From: Hwanghaeella sp964350445
Lineage (GTDB): Bacteria > Pseudomonadota > Alphaproteobacteria > UBA8366 > Aestuariispiraceae
Length of the DNA stretch: 64,000 bases
Assembly (NCBI GenBank): GCA_964350445.1
Contig: CAYGKA010000002.1
Coordinates: 1 to 64,000 of the forward strand
Direction of reading: 5' to 3'
The stretch's first letter is position 1, and each line of letters begins with the position of its first letter. Shown here one piece after another: positions 8,481 to 16,889 of this stretch. A program made the position numbers and the translations under genes. The notes under the pieces were generated by a model. It was given only the letters and a program-made list of their open reading frames with translations, made no database searches and was not told the DNA's origin.

Positions 8481-9638
8481 ATGCGGGCGTCCGTCATCAT
8501 CAACGCCTTGGTGGCGGTCGTCGTCGGCTTCGGCAGCACGTTGGCCATCATCGTGGCCGCGGCCCAGGCGCTGGGGGCCACGACCGCGCAGATATCGTCC
8601 AGCGTGTCGGCGATCTGCCTCGCGCTTGCGATTTCCGCCACATACCTGAGCATCCGGCATCGGATCCCGATGGTTACGGCCTGGTCGACGCCGGGCGCGG
8701 CTTTGATCGCCGCGACGGACGGATCGATTAGTTTTGCGGAAGGGGTCGGCGCCTATATCGCCGTCGCGGCGGCGATCCTGTTGACGGCTTTCCTGAAGCC
8801 CCTGACCCGGCTGGTAGAACGCATCCCGCCCGCCATCGCCGCCGGCATGTTGGCCGGCGTGCTGATCAAGTTCGTGATCGCCGTCTTCGACCAAGCCGCC
8901 CTGGCGCCCATCTTGGTGCTGCCGCTGTTCGGCCTGTTCCTGGTATTGCGCAGTTTCAGTCCGCCCTGGGCCGTGATCGGCGTTCTGGTCGCGGGGACGG
9001 GATTGGTCTTCGGGCTCGACATGGCGGGACCGCTGCCGACGGATATCGGATTCACCACCTATGAACTCGTCATCCCGATCTTCGACACGGCGGCGCTGAT
9101 CGGGCTGGCCGTGCCGCTCTATCTGGTCACGATGGCGTCCCAGAACCTGCCCGGCTTCGCGGTGCTGCGCGGGTCGGGATATACGCCGCCCACCGCGTCT
9201 GCCCTGGCGGTGACCGGCCTGACCTCGCTCGGCAGCGCCTTTTTTGGAGCGTTGACCTCCAACATGGCGGCCATCACGGCAGCGATCTGCACCGGACCGG
9301 ACACCCATCCCGATGCCTCGAAGCGCTGGATGGCGGGACCGTTCTACGGCGTCTTCTATCTGATCCTGTCCCTGTTCGGCGCTTCACTCGTCGCCTTGTT
9401 CGCCGCCTTGCCGACAGCCTTTATCGCGACCGTCGCGGGTCTTGCCCTGTTGAGCCCGCTGGTCGGCGCGGCAACAACCGCGTTGAAGGATGAATCCGGG
9501 CGCGTCGCTGCGATGGCGACGCTGTGCGTCACGGCATCGGGCCTTTCTCTGTTCGGGATTGGGTCGGCTTTCTGGGGCGTGCTGGCCGGCCTCGCCGTGA
9601 TCGGGATGGACACGCTGGCGCGGCGGCTTCGCCGCTAA
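8481..9638 (+). CDS. BenE family benzoate/H+ symporter-like permease
   Basis: 385 residues, almost entirely hydrophobic, with about 12 membrane segments. The sequence follows the BenE family throughout, including the STPGAALIAATDGS region early and the SNMAAITAAICTGPDTHPD region in the second half. The family is part of the nucleobase/ascorbate transporter-like fold and includes the benzoate:proton symporter BenE. No aromatic degradation genes lie nearby, so the substrate may differ and I give no gene symbol. The preceding alpha/beta hydrolase (6-base gap) could process the imported compound. The 3' end overlaps the convergent EamA transporter gene by 4 bases. Confidence 0.85.
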   Translation: MRASVIINALVAVVVGFGSTLAIIVAAAQALGATTAQISSSVSAICLALAISATYLSIRHRIPMVTAWSTPGAALIAATDGSISFAEGVGAYIAVAAAILLTAFLKPLTRLVERIPPAIAAGMLAGVLIKFVIAVFDQAALAPILVLPLFGLFLVLRSFSPPWAVIGVLVAGTGLVFGLDMAGPLPTDIGFTTYELVIPIFDTAALIGLAVPLYLVTMASQNLPGFAVLRGSGYTPPTASALAVTGLTSLGSAFFGALTSNMAAITAAICTGPDTHPDASKRWMAGPFYGVFYLILSLFGASLVALFAALPTAFIATVAGLALLSPLVGAATTALKDESGRVAAMATLCVTASGLSLFGIGSAFWGVLAGLAVIGMDTLARRLRR

Positions 9639-10534
9639 CGCAGCACCAGCACGACGATACCGCCGCAGATCAGCGCTACGCCCAGGACTTCCGCCGGTTT
9701 GGACCGTTCCTTGAAAATGAACCAACTGGCGGCGAAGGTGAAGACCAGTTCCACCTGCCCCAGCGCCCGGACATAGGCGGCGTTCTGGATCGTCATTGCA
9801 ACGAACCAGCAGGCGGATGCTGCGAATCCGGCAATTCCCGCCGGCAGGGAAATCCTCCAGGCCCGAATCGTGGCCATGGCCTGACCCGGCTCCCGTATCT
9901 TCAGCCATAGCGCCATGACCACGCATTGGATCACAAGCGCCACCGCCAGCGTCAATGACGCCTGGGCCAGGAACCCGTCGCCGCCAAGCGAAAGGGACCC
10001 GGCGCGGTAACACACCACCGACACGGCCAAACAGGTCCCGGACGCGATCCCCGTAAGTGCCGGCTTTCCGACCAGATCGCGCAGCATGTAGCGGTTCCAT
10101 CCGGTTTGGCCGAAGGAAATCGCAAGCACGCCAAACAGGCTGATCAGTATCCCGATCAGGGCTTGGCCGCTGACCGTCTCGCCCAGCAGGATGACCCCGA
10201 AGAACACCGTCTGAACCGTTTCGGTCTTGGAATAGGCGGTGCCGACCGCAAAATTCCGGTGGGAAAAGATCGCTACCAGCAAGCCGGTCGCCAATATCTG
10301 CGCGATCCCGCCCATCGCGCAAAACAGTAGGAACCGTGCATTCGGTTCAGGTGGCGCGCCGGTTTGAATGTGCTGCATCGCAGCCGCAAAGACGATGGCG
10401 AAGGGAAGCGCGAAGACGAAACGGGAAAAGGTGGCCCCGCCCGTGGTAAGCGACGCTTTCAGCTGCTTCTGGAACACCATCCGCAAATTCTGCAGAAAGG
10501 CGGCCGCCACAGTGACCGGGATCCAGAGTTCCAC
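9635..10534 (-). CDS. EamA/DMT superfamily transporter
   Basis: A 299-residue inner-membrane protein with about ten hydrophobic helices in two EamA repeats (about residues 5-140 and 150-295), the usual drug/metabolite transporter arrangement. The second repeat ends with the typical EVLGVALICGGIVVL motif. Such proteins export amino acids, nucleotides, sugars or metabolites; the substrate is unknown. It sits 33 bases downstream of a TauE/SafE-family gene on the same strand, so co-expression is plausible. It converges on the BenE-like gene with a 4-base tail overlap. The start is ATG. Confidence 0.88.
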   Translation of the reverse strand: MELWIPVTVAAAFLQNLRMVFQKQLKASLTTGGATFSRFVFALPFAIVFAAAMQHIQTGAPPEPNARFLLFCAMGGIAQILATGLLVAIFSHRNFAVGTAYSKTETVQTVFFGVILLGETVSGQALIGILISLFGVLAISFGQTGWNRYMLRDLVGKPALTGIASGTCLAVSVVCYRAGSLSLGGDGFLAQASLTLAVALVIQCVVMALWLKIREPGQAMATIRAWRISLPAGIAGFAASACWFVAMTIQNAAYVRALGQVELVFTFAASWFIFKERSKPAEVLGVALICGGIVVLVLR

Positions 10535-10567
10535 CGAACAAGTTCCGTTCTGTAAGGCTGAAGGGAC

Positions 10568-11323
10568 TTAGAAGAGGGACCGGCCGAGAAGCGTGACCCC
10601 GGAGAGCAACAACAGGCACTGAACGATCACGTTGAATACCCGATCATTCAAACGATGGTAAAGCATCGTTCCGATCCAAGAACCTATGACGGTGGCCGGG
10701 ATACTGATTAGGAAGGCGGTGCCGACATCCCCATCAACCCGACCGTAAAGCGCATGAACCGCGAAGGCCACGGCGAGGATTATCGCGTTATAGGGTTGGT
10801 AGATGCCGCGTTGCACGGTCTTGGCCAGACCACGCAGCTGGCACCATATCAAGGGCGCGGGACCGGACAGCCCAGCAATGCCCCCCATCATGCCACCGAC
10901 GACGCCGACACAGCCGTCGGCGAAACGGTTGTTGACCGTGATCGTCGCGAGATTTCCGCGAAAAAGAAAAAACAGCGAATAAAGCGAATAGCCGACCAGG
11001 AAAACGCCGACGGCGACTTTCACATGGACAGGCTCCACATAGTCCAGCGACCAGACCCCAATCGGAAGGCCGACAAAGGCGCCGACAAGGAAGGGGACCG
11101 CCGCCTTCCATTGCAAATGCCGCCAGGTTCCTTTCAGGGCGGAAACCTGCCCGACAACCGAACAAGCCGCCGCCAAGGGGGCGACCACCACCGGATCGAG
11201 AAAATGAAGCCAGAAAGCACCCACGATCAGCGCCGTGCCGAAACCCGCAAGCCCGGTGACGAATCCCGCAGCCCCCGCGCCGAGCAGGAAAATCATCATA
11301 TAGGTGGCGTCGAGTTGAAACAT
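10568..11323 (-). CDS. Sulfite exporter TauE/SafE family protein
   Basis: About 251 residues from ATG 11323, with seven to eight membrane segments. The N-terminal motif GFVTGLAGFGTALIVGAF and the later MGGIAGLSGPAP are the two internal repeats of the TauE/SafE (DUF81) family. Members are linked to export of sulfite, sulfoacetate or other small organosulfur anions. I rejected the longer frame to 11473 because it runs through the clpB terminator and adds a non-family hydrophilic stretch. No sulfonate genes are adjacent, so the substrate is open. The downstream EamA transporter gene follows on the same strand. Confidence 0.86.
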   Translation of the reverse strand: MFQLDATYMMIFLLGAGAAGFVTGLAGFGTALIVGAFWLHFLDPVVVAPLAAACSVVGQVSALKGTWRHLQWKAAVPFLVGAFVGLPIGVWSLDYVEPVHVKVAVGVFLVGYSLYSLFFLFRGNLATITVNNRFADGCVGVVGGMMGGIAGLSGPAPLIWCQLRGLAKTVQRGIYQPYNAIILAVAFAVHALYGRVDGDVGTAFLISIPATVIGSWIGTMLYHRLNDRVFNVIVQCLLLLSGVTLLGRSLF

Positions 11324-11448
11324 GCCGGGGCAGAATCCTAGTAAGTGCTTCCGAACAAGCCATTTTCGCAGCTTCGCCGGTAATTGCACTTCCCAGCGGC
11401 CACCCGCAAGGGCCATTGCCCCGCCCCAGGATGGACCGGACAGCACTG

Positions 11449-11487
11449 AAAAGAAAACGGGCGTCCGCGACAATGCGAACGCCCGTT
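11449..11487 (-). terminator. Intrinsic terminator of clpB
   Basis: Reading on the minus strand just after the clpB stop codon, a perfect 9-bp stem (arms 11479-11487 and 11456-11464, AACGGGCGT with ACGCCCGTT) encloses a 14-base loop. It is followed at once by a T-rich run. This is a textbook Rho-independent terminator and separates clpB from the TauE/SafE gene. Confidence 0.85.
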
Positions 11488-11512
11488 TATCCGTTACGGT
11501 CTACAGGTCGCG

Positions 11513-14107
11513 TTAGGCCGCCGCCTCCAAGGCTTCCCCATTGATGGAGAGACCTTCGCCGGAGACCGAGACAGTGGCTGTTTCGCCATCGGACACGGTT
11601 CCTTCGAGGATCATGTTCGCCAACGGGTTCTGTAGCGCGCGCTGAATGACCCGCTTCAGGGGTCGGGCGCCGTAGACCGGGTCATAGCCTTTGTCGGCCA
11701 GCCAGACCTTCGCGGCATCGTCCACATCCAGTTTGATATTCCGGTCTTCCAGCAGCTTGGCCAGATGGCCCAACTGGATATCCACGATCCCGGTCATGTG
11801 CTCGCGGCTCAACCGGCGGAACAGCAGGATTTCGTCCAGACGGTTCAGGAATTCGGGCCGGAACGCGGAGCGAACCACATCCATCACCATCGGGCGGACC
11901 TCTTCCACATCTTCGCCTTCTGCCTGACTGGACAGGAACTCGGACCCGAGGTTGGAGGTCATGACGATCAGCACGTTCTTGAAGTCCACCGTTCGGCCCT
12001 GACCGTCGGTCAGGCGACCGTCGTCCAACACCTGCAGCAGAACGTTGAAGACGTCCGGATGGGCCTTTTCGATCTCGTCGAACAGAACCACCTGATACGG
12101 CCGGCGGCGGACGGCTTCGGTCAAGGCGCCGCCTTCGTCATAGCCGACATAGCCCGGGGGCGCCCCGATGAGGCGCGAGACCGAATGCTTTTCCATATAT
12201 TCGGACATGTCGATCCGAACCATAGCCTGATCGTCGTCGAACAGGAATTCGGCGAGCGCCTTGGTCAGCTCCGTCTTCCCCACGCCGGTGGGGCCGAGGA
12301 ACAGGAACGAGCCTATCGGCCGGTTTGGATCCTGCAGGCCGGCGCGCGACCGGCGCACCGCATTCGCGATGGCGGTGACCGCTTCGTCCTGCCCGATGAC
12401 GCGGGCCGCGATCTGGCCCTCCATCTGCAGCAGCTTCTCGCGCTCGCCTTCCAGCATCTTGTCCACGGGAATGCCGGTCCAGCGCGACACGACGCCGGCG
12501 ACATCCTGCTCCCGGACTTCTTCATTCAACATCTGCTCGCCGCTGGCTTCCTCGGAATGGGCCAACGCCTTCTCCAGGTCGGGGATCACGCCATAGGCCA
12601 ATTCCCCGGCCCGTTCGTATTTGCCCTCGCGCTGGGCACGTCCCAGTTCGGCGCGGGCGTTGTCCAGCTTTTCCTTGATGTCCTGGGCGCTGTGCAGCTT
12701 GTTTTTCTCCGCTTCCCAACGCGCGGTAAGAATGGCGGATTCCTCTTCCAGCCCGCTCAGTTCCACTTCCAACTTTTCAAGCCGGTCCTTGGATCCACGG
12801 TCAGATTCTTTCTTCAAGGCCTCGCGCTCGATCTTCAACTGCACGATCCGCCGATCCAACTCGTCGATTTCCTCCGGCTTGGAATCCACCTCCATGCGCA
12901 GGCGACTTGCCGCCTCGTCGACCAGATCGATGGCCTTGTCAGGCAGGAAGCGGTCAGTGATGTAGCGGTTCGACAACGTCGCCGCCGCGACGATCGCCGC
13001 ATCGGTGATGCGCACGCCGTGGTGCAACTCGTACTTTTCCTTCAACCCACGCAGAATGGAAATCGTATCCGAGACGGTGGGTTCGGACACCACGACCGGT
13101 TGGAAGCGCCGCGCCAGGGCGGCATCTTTTTCGATATGCTTGCGGTATTCGTTCAGCGTCGTCGCACCAACGCAATGCAACTCGCCACGGGCCAGCGCGG
13201 GCTTCAGCATGTTCGACGCATCCATCGACCCTTCGGCCGCACCGGCGCCGACCAGCGTATGCAATTCGTCGATGAAAAGGACGACTTCGCCGGCGGCGGA
13301 ACCGATTTCCTCCAGGACAGCCTTCAGGCGTTCCTCGAACTCACCCCGGAACTTGGAACCCGCCACCATCGCGCCGAGGTCGAGCGACATCAGCCGCTTG
13401 TCCTTGAGCGATTCCGGCACGTCGCCGTTGACGATCCGCAGGGCCAGGCCTTCGATGATCGCGGTCTTGCCGACGCCCGGCTCCCCGATCAGGACCGGGT
13501 TGTTCTTGGTCCGGCGCGACAGAACCTGAATGGTTCGCCGGATTTCCTCGTCACGGCCGATAACAGGGTCGAGTTTGCCGGCCCGCGCCGCTTCGGTCAG
13601 GTCGCGAGCGTATTTCTTCAACGCGTCGTAACTGGATTCCGCACCGGCGGAATCAGCCGTGCGGCCCTTGCGCAATTCCTTGATCGCGGCGTTCAGCGCC
13701 TGTGGCGCGACATTTCCGTCCTTGAACGCCTTCGCGGCCGGCGTGCCTTCGGCCATGGCCAGTGCCAGCAGCATGATTTCCGCGGTCACGAAGCTGTCGC
13801 CGTTCTTTTCGGCCAGTTTCTGCGCCGCGTCGAAAACCTTTGCGAGGGATCCGTCCAGATGCAGGCCGCCCGCGCCCGATCCTTCCACCTTCGGCATTTT
13901 GGCCAAGTTGGCCAGTGCCGCGTTATGGACCGCCTGCGGGTTGCCACCGGCCGCCTGGATCAGGCTGGCCGCCAAGCCCTCCTTGTCGTCAAGGAGGACT
14001 TTCAGCAAATGTTCGGGAGTAAGCCTTTGATGGCTGCTGGTGAGCGCCAAGGTCTGGGCGGATTGGACAAAGCCACGCGCTCTGTCCGTGAATTTCTCAA
14101 ATTCCAT
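11513..14107 (-). CDS. clpB: ATP-dependent disaggregase ClpB
   Basis: 864 residues, the normal length for ClpB, the hexameric AAA+ chaperone that works with DnaK to pull apart protein aggregates in the cytosol. Domains in order are the two-repeat Clp N domain (1-150), NBD1 with Walker A GEPGVGKT near residue 205, the coiled-coil middle domain (about 405-525), NBD2 with Walker A GPTGVGKT near 605 and Walker B VVLFDEIEKAH, and a C-terminal sensor-2 GARPLKR region. There is no ClpP-binding loop of the ClpA type, consistent with a disaggregase. A strong terminator follows it. It is monocistronic and divergent from the dioxygenase gene; heat-shock control is expected from the family but I did not find a convincing sigma32 promoter. 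Confidence 0.97.
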   Translation of the reverse strand: MEFEKFTDRARGFVQSAQTLALTSSHQRLTPEHLLKVLLDDKEGLAASLIQAAGGNPQAVHNAALANLAKMPKVEGSGAGGLHLDGSLAKVFDAAQKLAEKNGDSFVTAEIMLLALAMAEGTPAAKAFKDGNVAPQALNAAIKELRKGRTADSAGAESSYDALKKYARDLTEAARAGKLDPVIGRDEEIRRTIQVLSRRTKNNPVLIGEPGVGKTAIIEGLALRIVNGDVPESLKDKRLMSLDLGAMVAGSKFRGEFEERLKAVLEEIGSAAGEVVLFIDELHTLVGAGAAEGSMDASNMLKPALARGELHCVGATTLNEYRKHIEKDAALARRFQPVVVSEPTVSDTISILRGLKEKYELHHGVRITDAAIVAAATLSNRYITDRFLPDKAIDLVDEAASRLRMEVDSKPEEIDELDRRIVQLKIEREALKKESDRGSKDRLEKLEVELSGLEEESAILTARWEAEKNKLHSAQDIKEKLDNARAELGRAQREGKYERAGELAYGVIPDLEKALAHSEEASGEQMLNEEVREQDVAGVVSRWTGIPVDKMLEGEREKLLQMEGQIAARVIGQDEAVTAIANAVRRSRAGLQDPNRPIGSFLFLGPTGVGKTELTKALAEFLFDDDQAMVRIDMSEYMEKHSVSRLIGAPPGYVGYDEGGALTEAVRRRPYQVVLFDEIEKAHPDVFNVLLQVLDDGRLTDGQGRTVDFKNVLIVMTSNLGSEFLSSQAEGEDVEEVRPMVMDVVRSAFRPEFLNRLDEILLFRRLSREHMTGIVDIQLGHLAKLLEDRNIKLDVDDAAKVWLADKGYDPVYGARPLKRVIQRALQNPLANMILEGTVSDGETATVSVSGEGLSINGEALEAAA

Positions 14108-14225
14108 GATTCAACCTCACTTTTCGCGTCCCCGGCCAGTGCCAGCGAACGCTTGGGGGAGTCGATGTTATCGTAGCAGTTAAACTACGTTTTTTGGACC
14201 CTATCAGGCGTCCAAGACATATATG

Positions 14226-14245
14226 GTGTGTCAAATAAATCACAC
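14226..14245. promoter_or_regulatory. Small inverted repeat in the clpB/dioxygenase divergent spacer
   Basis: GTGTG (14226-14230) and CACAC (14241-14245) flank a 10-base AT-rich core between the divergent starts of clpB (14107) and the dioxygenase (14337). The arms are only 5 bp, so it could be a regulator site or chance. On the minus strand a TTGACA lies inside it at a plausible distance upstream of clpB, but I see no good -10. The rest of the spacer 14108-14336 holds nothing recognisable. Confidence 0.25.
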
Positions 14246-14336
14246 AATAGGGATACGAGAATACGGTAGCCAGACGCCCTGAACCCAAGCTATGCAAGGC
14301 GCACCGGCGTTTCCTCCGTTCCTGGCGAGTGCCTAT

Positions 14337-15446
14337 ATGAACCACATCTCTACCATTGAAGCCGTGGGCGCCTGGGCGACCCTGACCTGGTCCGACGGGC
14401 TGACCCAATCACTCTACGCCCCTTGGCTGCGCGACAATGCCCAGGACGCTGCAACGGTCCATCCGGGCAACGGGCAACGGCTGATCGACATATCGGACCT
14501 ACCCACGGACCCGACTTTCCGAACCGCCGAATTGGCTGCCGATGGATCGCTTGCCGTCACCTTCGCGCCGGACGGACATGTCAGCAGCTATGCGCCGGAC
14601 TGGCTGCGCCGCTTTGCCGATCCCGCGCCCGATCCCTTTGCCCCACGCCTTTGGCCGGAAGGGTTCGCCGCATCGGTCTTCGACCATGGTGAGATCACTG
14701 CCAAGCCGGATAGAGAGCGAGACTGGCTGGCCGCGCTTGCGCGCGACGGGATCACCTTGGTGAAAGGTTCGCCCGTGAAACCCGGGACGGTCTGCGCCAT
14801 CGCCGAGACGTTCGGTTTCGTAAGGGAGACGAATTACGGCCCGCTCTTCGACGTTATCTCGGTCGAGAATCCGACCAACATGGCTTTCACCTCGGCCGGG
14901 TTGATGGTTCATACCGACAACCCCTACCGGGACCCTGTCCCCGGCCTGCAATTGCTGCATTGCCTGGAGAACGATACGGAAGGCGGCGGCTCCCTTTTCG
15001 TCGACGGGTTCCAGGCGGCCGAACGACTGCGCCGCGAAGACCCGGAGGCCTTCAACATTCTTACCACCACTTGGGTGCCGTTCCGGTTCCATGACGCCAG
15101 TGTCGACCTGCAGGCCCGCGCCCCGCTGATTGCAACCGATGACAAAGGGCGCGTGGTGACCATCCGCTACAACAACAGGTCCATCGCCCCGGCCGACATT
15201 CCGGCGCCCGACCTGCCCAGATTCTATGGCGCCTACAGGAAGTTTTCGTCTCTCCTCCGCCATCCGGAAGTGGAGGTCACCTTTCAACTGGAGCCCGGCG
15301 ATTGCGTGATTTTCGACAACATGCGCGTCCTGCACGGCCGGAAGACTTTCAGTCCCGGGCGTCGATGGCTGCAGGGCTGTTATGCGGATAAAGATGCCGT
15401 TTTCGGCCGATTGCGCCTTGGCAGCGGTGACCTGGGCGGCTCATAA
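14337..15446 (+). CDS. TauD/TfdA 2-oxoglutarate dioxygenase, gamma-butyrobetaine hydroxylase-like (TmpA candidate)
   Basis: 369 residues from ATG 14337 (ATG 14292 in frame is an alternative). An Fe(II)/2-oxoglutarate-dependent dioxygenase of the gamma-butyrobetaine hydroxylase group. The N-terminal DUF971-like domain starts at residue 1, but where relatives usually carry zinc-binding cysteines after WLRDN this protein has none. The catalytic domain has HxD at H192/D194 and the distal His at H333 in VLHGRKTF, with Arg residues downstream for 2-oxoglutarate. The gene is followed 64 bases later by an HD-domain oxygenase of the PhnZ/TmpB type. In the TmpA-TmpB pathway, a dioxygenase of this branch hydroxylates trimethylaminoethylphosphonate before C-P cleavage. 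That pairing is the basis of the suggestion; carnitine-type substrates remain possible. Confidence 0.82.
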   Translation: MNHISTIEAVGAWATLTWSDGLTQSLYAPWLRDNAQDAATVHPGNGQRLIDISDLPTDPTFRTAELAADGSLAVTFAPDGHVSSYAPDWLRRFADPAPDPFAPRLWPEGFAASVFDHGEITAKPDRERDWLAALARDGITLVKGSPVKPGTVCAIAETFGFVRETNYGPLFDVISVENPTNMAFTSAGLMVHTDNPYRDPVPGLQLLHCLENDTEGGGSLFVDGFQAAERLRREDPEAFNILTTTWVPFRFHDASVDLQARAPLIATDDKGRVVTIRYNNRSIAPADIPAPDLPRFYGAYRKFSSLLRHPEVEVTFQLEPGDCVIFDNMRVLHGRKTFSPGRRWLQGCYADKDAVFGRLRLGSGDLGGS

Positions 15447-15510
15447 TTGTAACAATGCGCCGCTAACATATGGGCAAGCACACTTAAATACACAAATACG
15501 GAATTTGTTC

Positions 15511-16092
15511 ATGAACCAGCAGAACACCGCACCGGACGCCCCACACGGCGATATCGTCGACCACTTGATCGCGATCTTCGCGGAACGGGGTGGCGTGCAT
15601 TACGGCGAAGGCGTCAGCCAGACCGAACACGCCCTGCAATCCGCCGTTCACGCGGACCAGCAGAACAGCAGCGACGCGCTGGTCTGCGCTGCCCTGCTGC
15701 ACGATGTCGGCCATTTGCTGCATGAGGAAGACGTCTATCACGCCGAACAGGGGATCGATGCGATCCACGAACAGGTCGGCGCGGATTTCCTGGAAGAGCA
15801 TTTCGGCCCGGCGGTTGCCGAACCCGTCCGCATGCATGTGGACGCGAAGCGCTATCTCTGCGCCGTCGAACCGGAATATTTCGGCCTGTTGTCGGAAGCC
15901 TCCGTTCTGAGCCTGAAGCTCCAGGGCGGTGTGATGAACGCGGAAGAGGTCAAGGATTTCGAAGCCTCACCTTATCTCGACGCCGCCATCGTCCTGCGCA
16001 GGGCCGATGAAGCCGCCAAAGTACCCGGACTGAAGACACCCAGCTTCGAAAGCTATGCGGAGCGGTTGCGGGGACTGCTGAAGCACGCATAG
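15511..16092 (+). CDS. HD-domain phosphonate oxygenase (PhnZ/TmpB-like)
   Basis: A 193-residue HD-domain protein of the mixed-valent diiron oxygenase type that cleaves 1-hydroxyphosphonates to phosphate plus a carboxylate. Metal-ligand motifs are visible: GEGVSQTEHALQSA (H40), ALLHDVGH (H64/D65), a central His in IHEQVGADF (H86), MHVDAKRYL (H109) and RRADEAAK (Asp). As I recall PhnZ, the segments GExxxQxEHxLQ, ALLHDxGH, HVxAKRYL, QGGxM and KVPG are all shared. The residue matching the PhnZ lid tyrosine appears to be His, with Tyr one position later (HYGE, 30-33). It lies downstream of the dioxygenase in the order expected for a two-step phosphonate pathway. The family call is strong; the substrate is inferred from the neighbour. 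Confidence 0.85.
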   Translation: MNQQNTAPDAPHGDIVDHLIAIFAERGGVHYGEGVSQTEHALQSAVHADQQNSSDALVCAALLHDVGHLLHEEDVYHAEQGIDAIHEQVGADFLEEHFGPAVAEPVRMHVDAKRYLCAVEPEYFGLLSEASVLSLKLQGGVMNAEEVKDFEASPYLDAAIVLRRADEAAKVPGLKTPSFESYAERLRGLLKHA

Positions 16093-16123
16093 TCTATCCC
16101 CTGACAAAAAAGCAGAGAGGGAG

Positions 16124-16858
16124 ATGGGCATGTCACAAGAAGCAATCGTGGAACTGGACGATCCGACGACACTGCGGGTCGGGATCAACCTGGGCAATAT
16201 GCTTCTGGTGACGGACCGGAAACCGGACGGTACGCCCGTTGGCGTCGCGCCGGATATGGCCGCCCGCATCGCGGACGCACTTGGGACCGGGGTCGAGTTC
16301 AAATGTTACCCGACCCCCGGCGAAGTCGGCGACGCGATCGACACCTGGGATATCTGCCTGATCGCGATTGAGCCAAAACGGGCCGAGATCATCGATTTCT
16401 GCGAAGCCTATGTGCAGATCGAGGCGACCTATCTGGTCCCGGCAGGATCACCTTTCGAAAAGGTCGAGGATGTGGACAAGCCCGGTGTGAAGATCGCCGC
16501 CCCGGCGCGCGCCGCCTATGACCTCTACCTCACGCGCACCTTGCAGCATGCGGAACTGGTACGCGGCGAAGGCCTGCCCGGCACGTTCGAGATGTTCAAG
16601 AAGGCCGGAGGCGACTTGGATGCCCTCGCCGGCCTGACACCTGCCCTGCTTGAGAACGCAAAGGAAATGCCCGGCTCCCGCGTCCTGCCCGGACGCTATA
16701 CCGCGATCAAGCAATCGGTCGGCACCAAACACGGAAAGCCGGCCCTGAAGGCCCTGGTCCGGAAAGTTCTGGCGGACGCCGTCGCCGACGGCACCGTCCA
16801 ATCCCTGATCGACAAGCACGGCGTCACCGGCAAGCTGGCCGTCGCAACCGACGATTGA
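16124..16858 (+). CDS. Periplasmic-binding-protein-fold (SBP_bac_3) protein lacking a signal peptide
   Basis: 244 residues with the family-3 solute-binding pattern: TLRVGINLGNMLL near the start, PVGVAPDMAARIADALG, a DICLIAIEPKRAEIIDFCEAYVQIEATYLVP hinge region and a later KVLADAVADGTVQSLIDKHG. Family members bind polar amino acids or similar compounds for ABC uptake. This one starts directly with a hydrophilic stretch. There is a good Shine-Dalgarno (AGAGAGGGAG) ahead of ATG 16124 and no room upstream for a signal peptide, because the HD gene ends 31 bases before. It therefore looks cytoplasmic, and no permease or ATPase is adjacent. It may be a ligand-sensing or buffering protein linked to the preceding two genes, or a start-site variant; the role is unknown. 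Confidence 0.75.
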   Translation: MGMSQEAIVELDDPTTLRVGINLGNMLLVTDRKPDGTPVGVAPDMAARIADALGTGVEFKCYPTPGEVGDAIDTWDICLIAIEPKRAEIIDFCEAYVQIEATYLVPAGSPFEKVEDVDKPGVKIAAPARAAYDLYLTRTLQHAELVRGEGLPGTFEMFKKAGGDLDALAGLTPALLENAKEMPGSRVLPGRYTAIKQSVGTKHGKPALKALVRKVLADAVADGTVQSLIDKHGVTGKLAVATDD

Positions 16859-16889
16859 CCGCATCGCCGCCATCGGCAATTACGTCTGG

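Noticed and set aside
11765..14176. An 803-codon open frame antisense to clpB
   Set aside because: It is a GC-rich shadow of a well-recognised gene and its translation matches no protein family.
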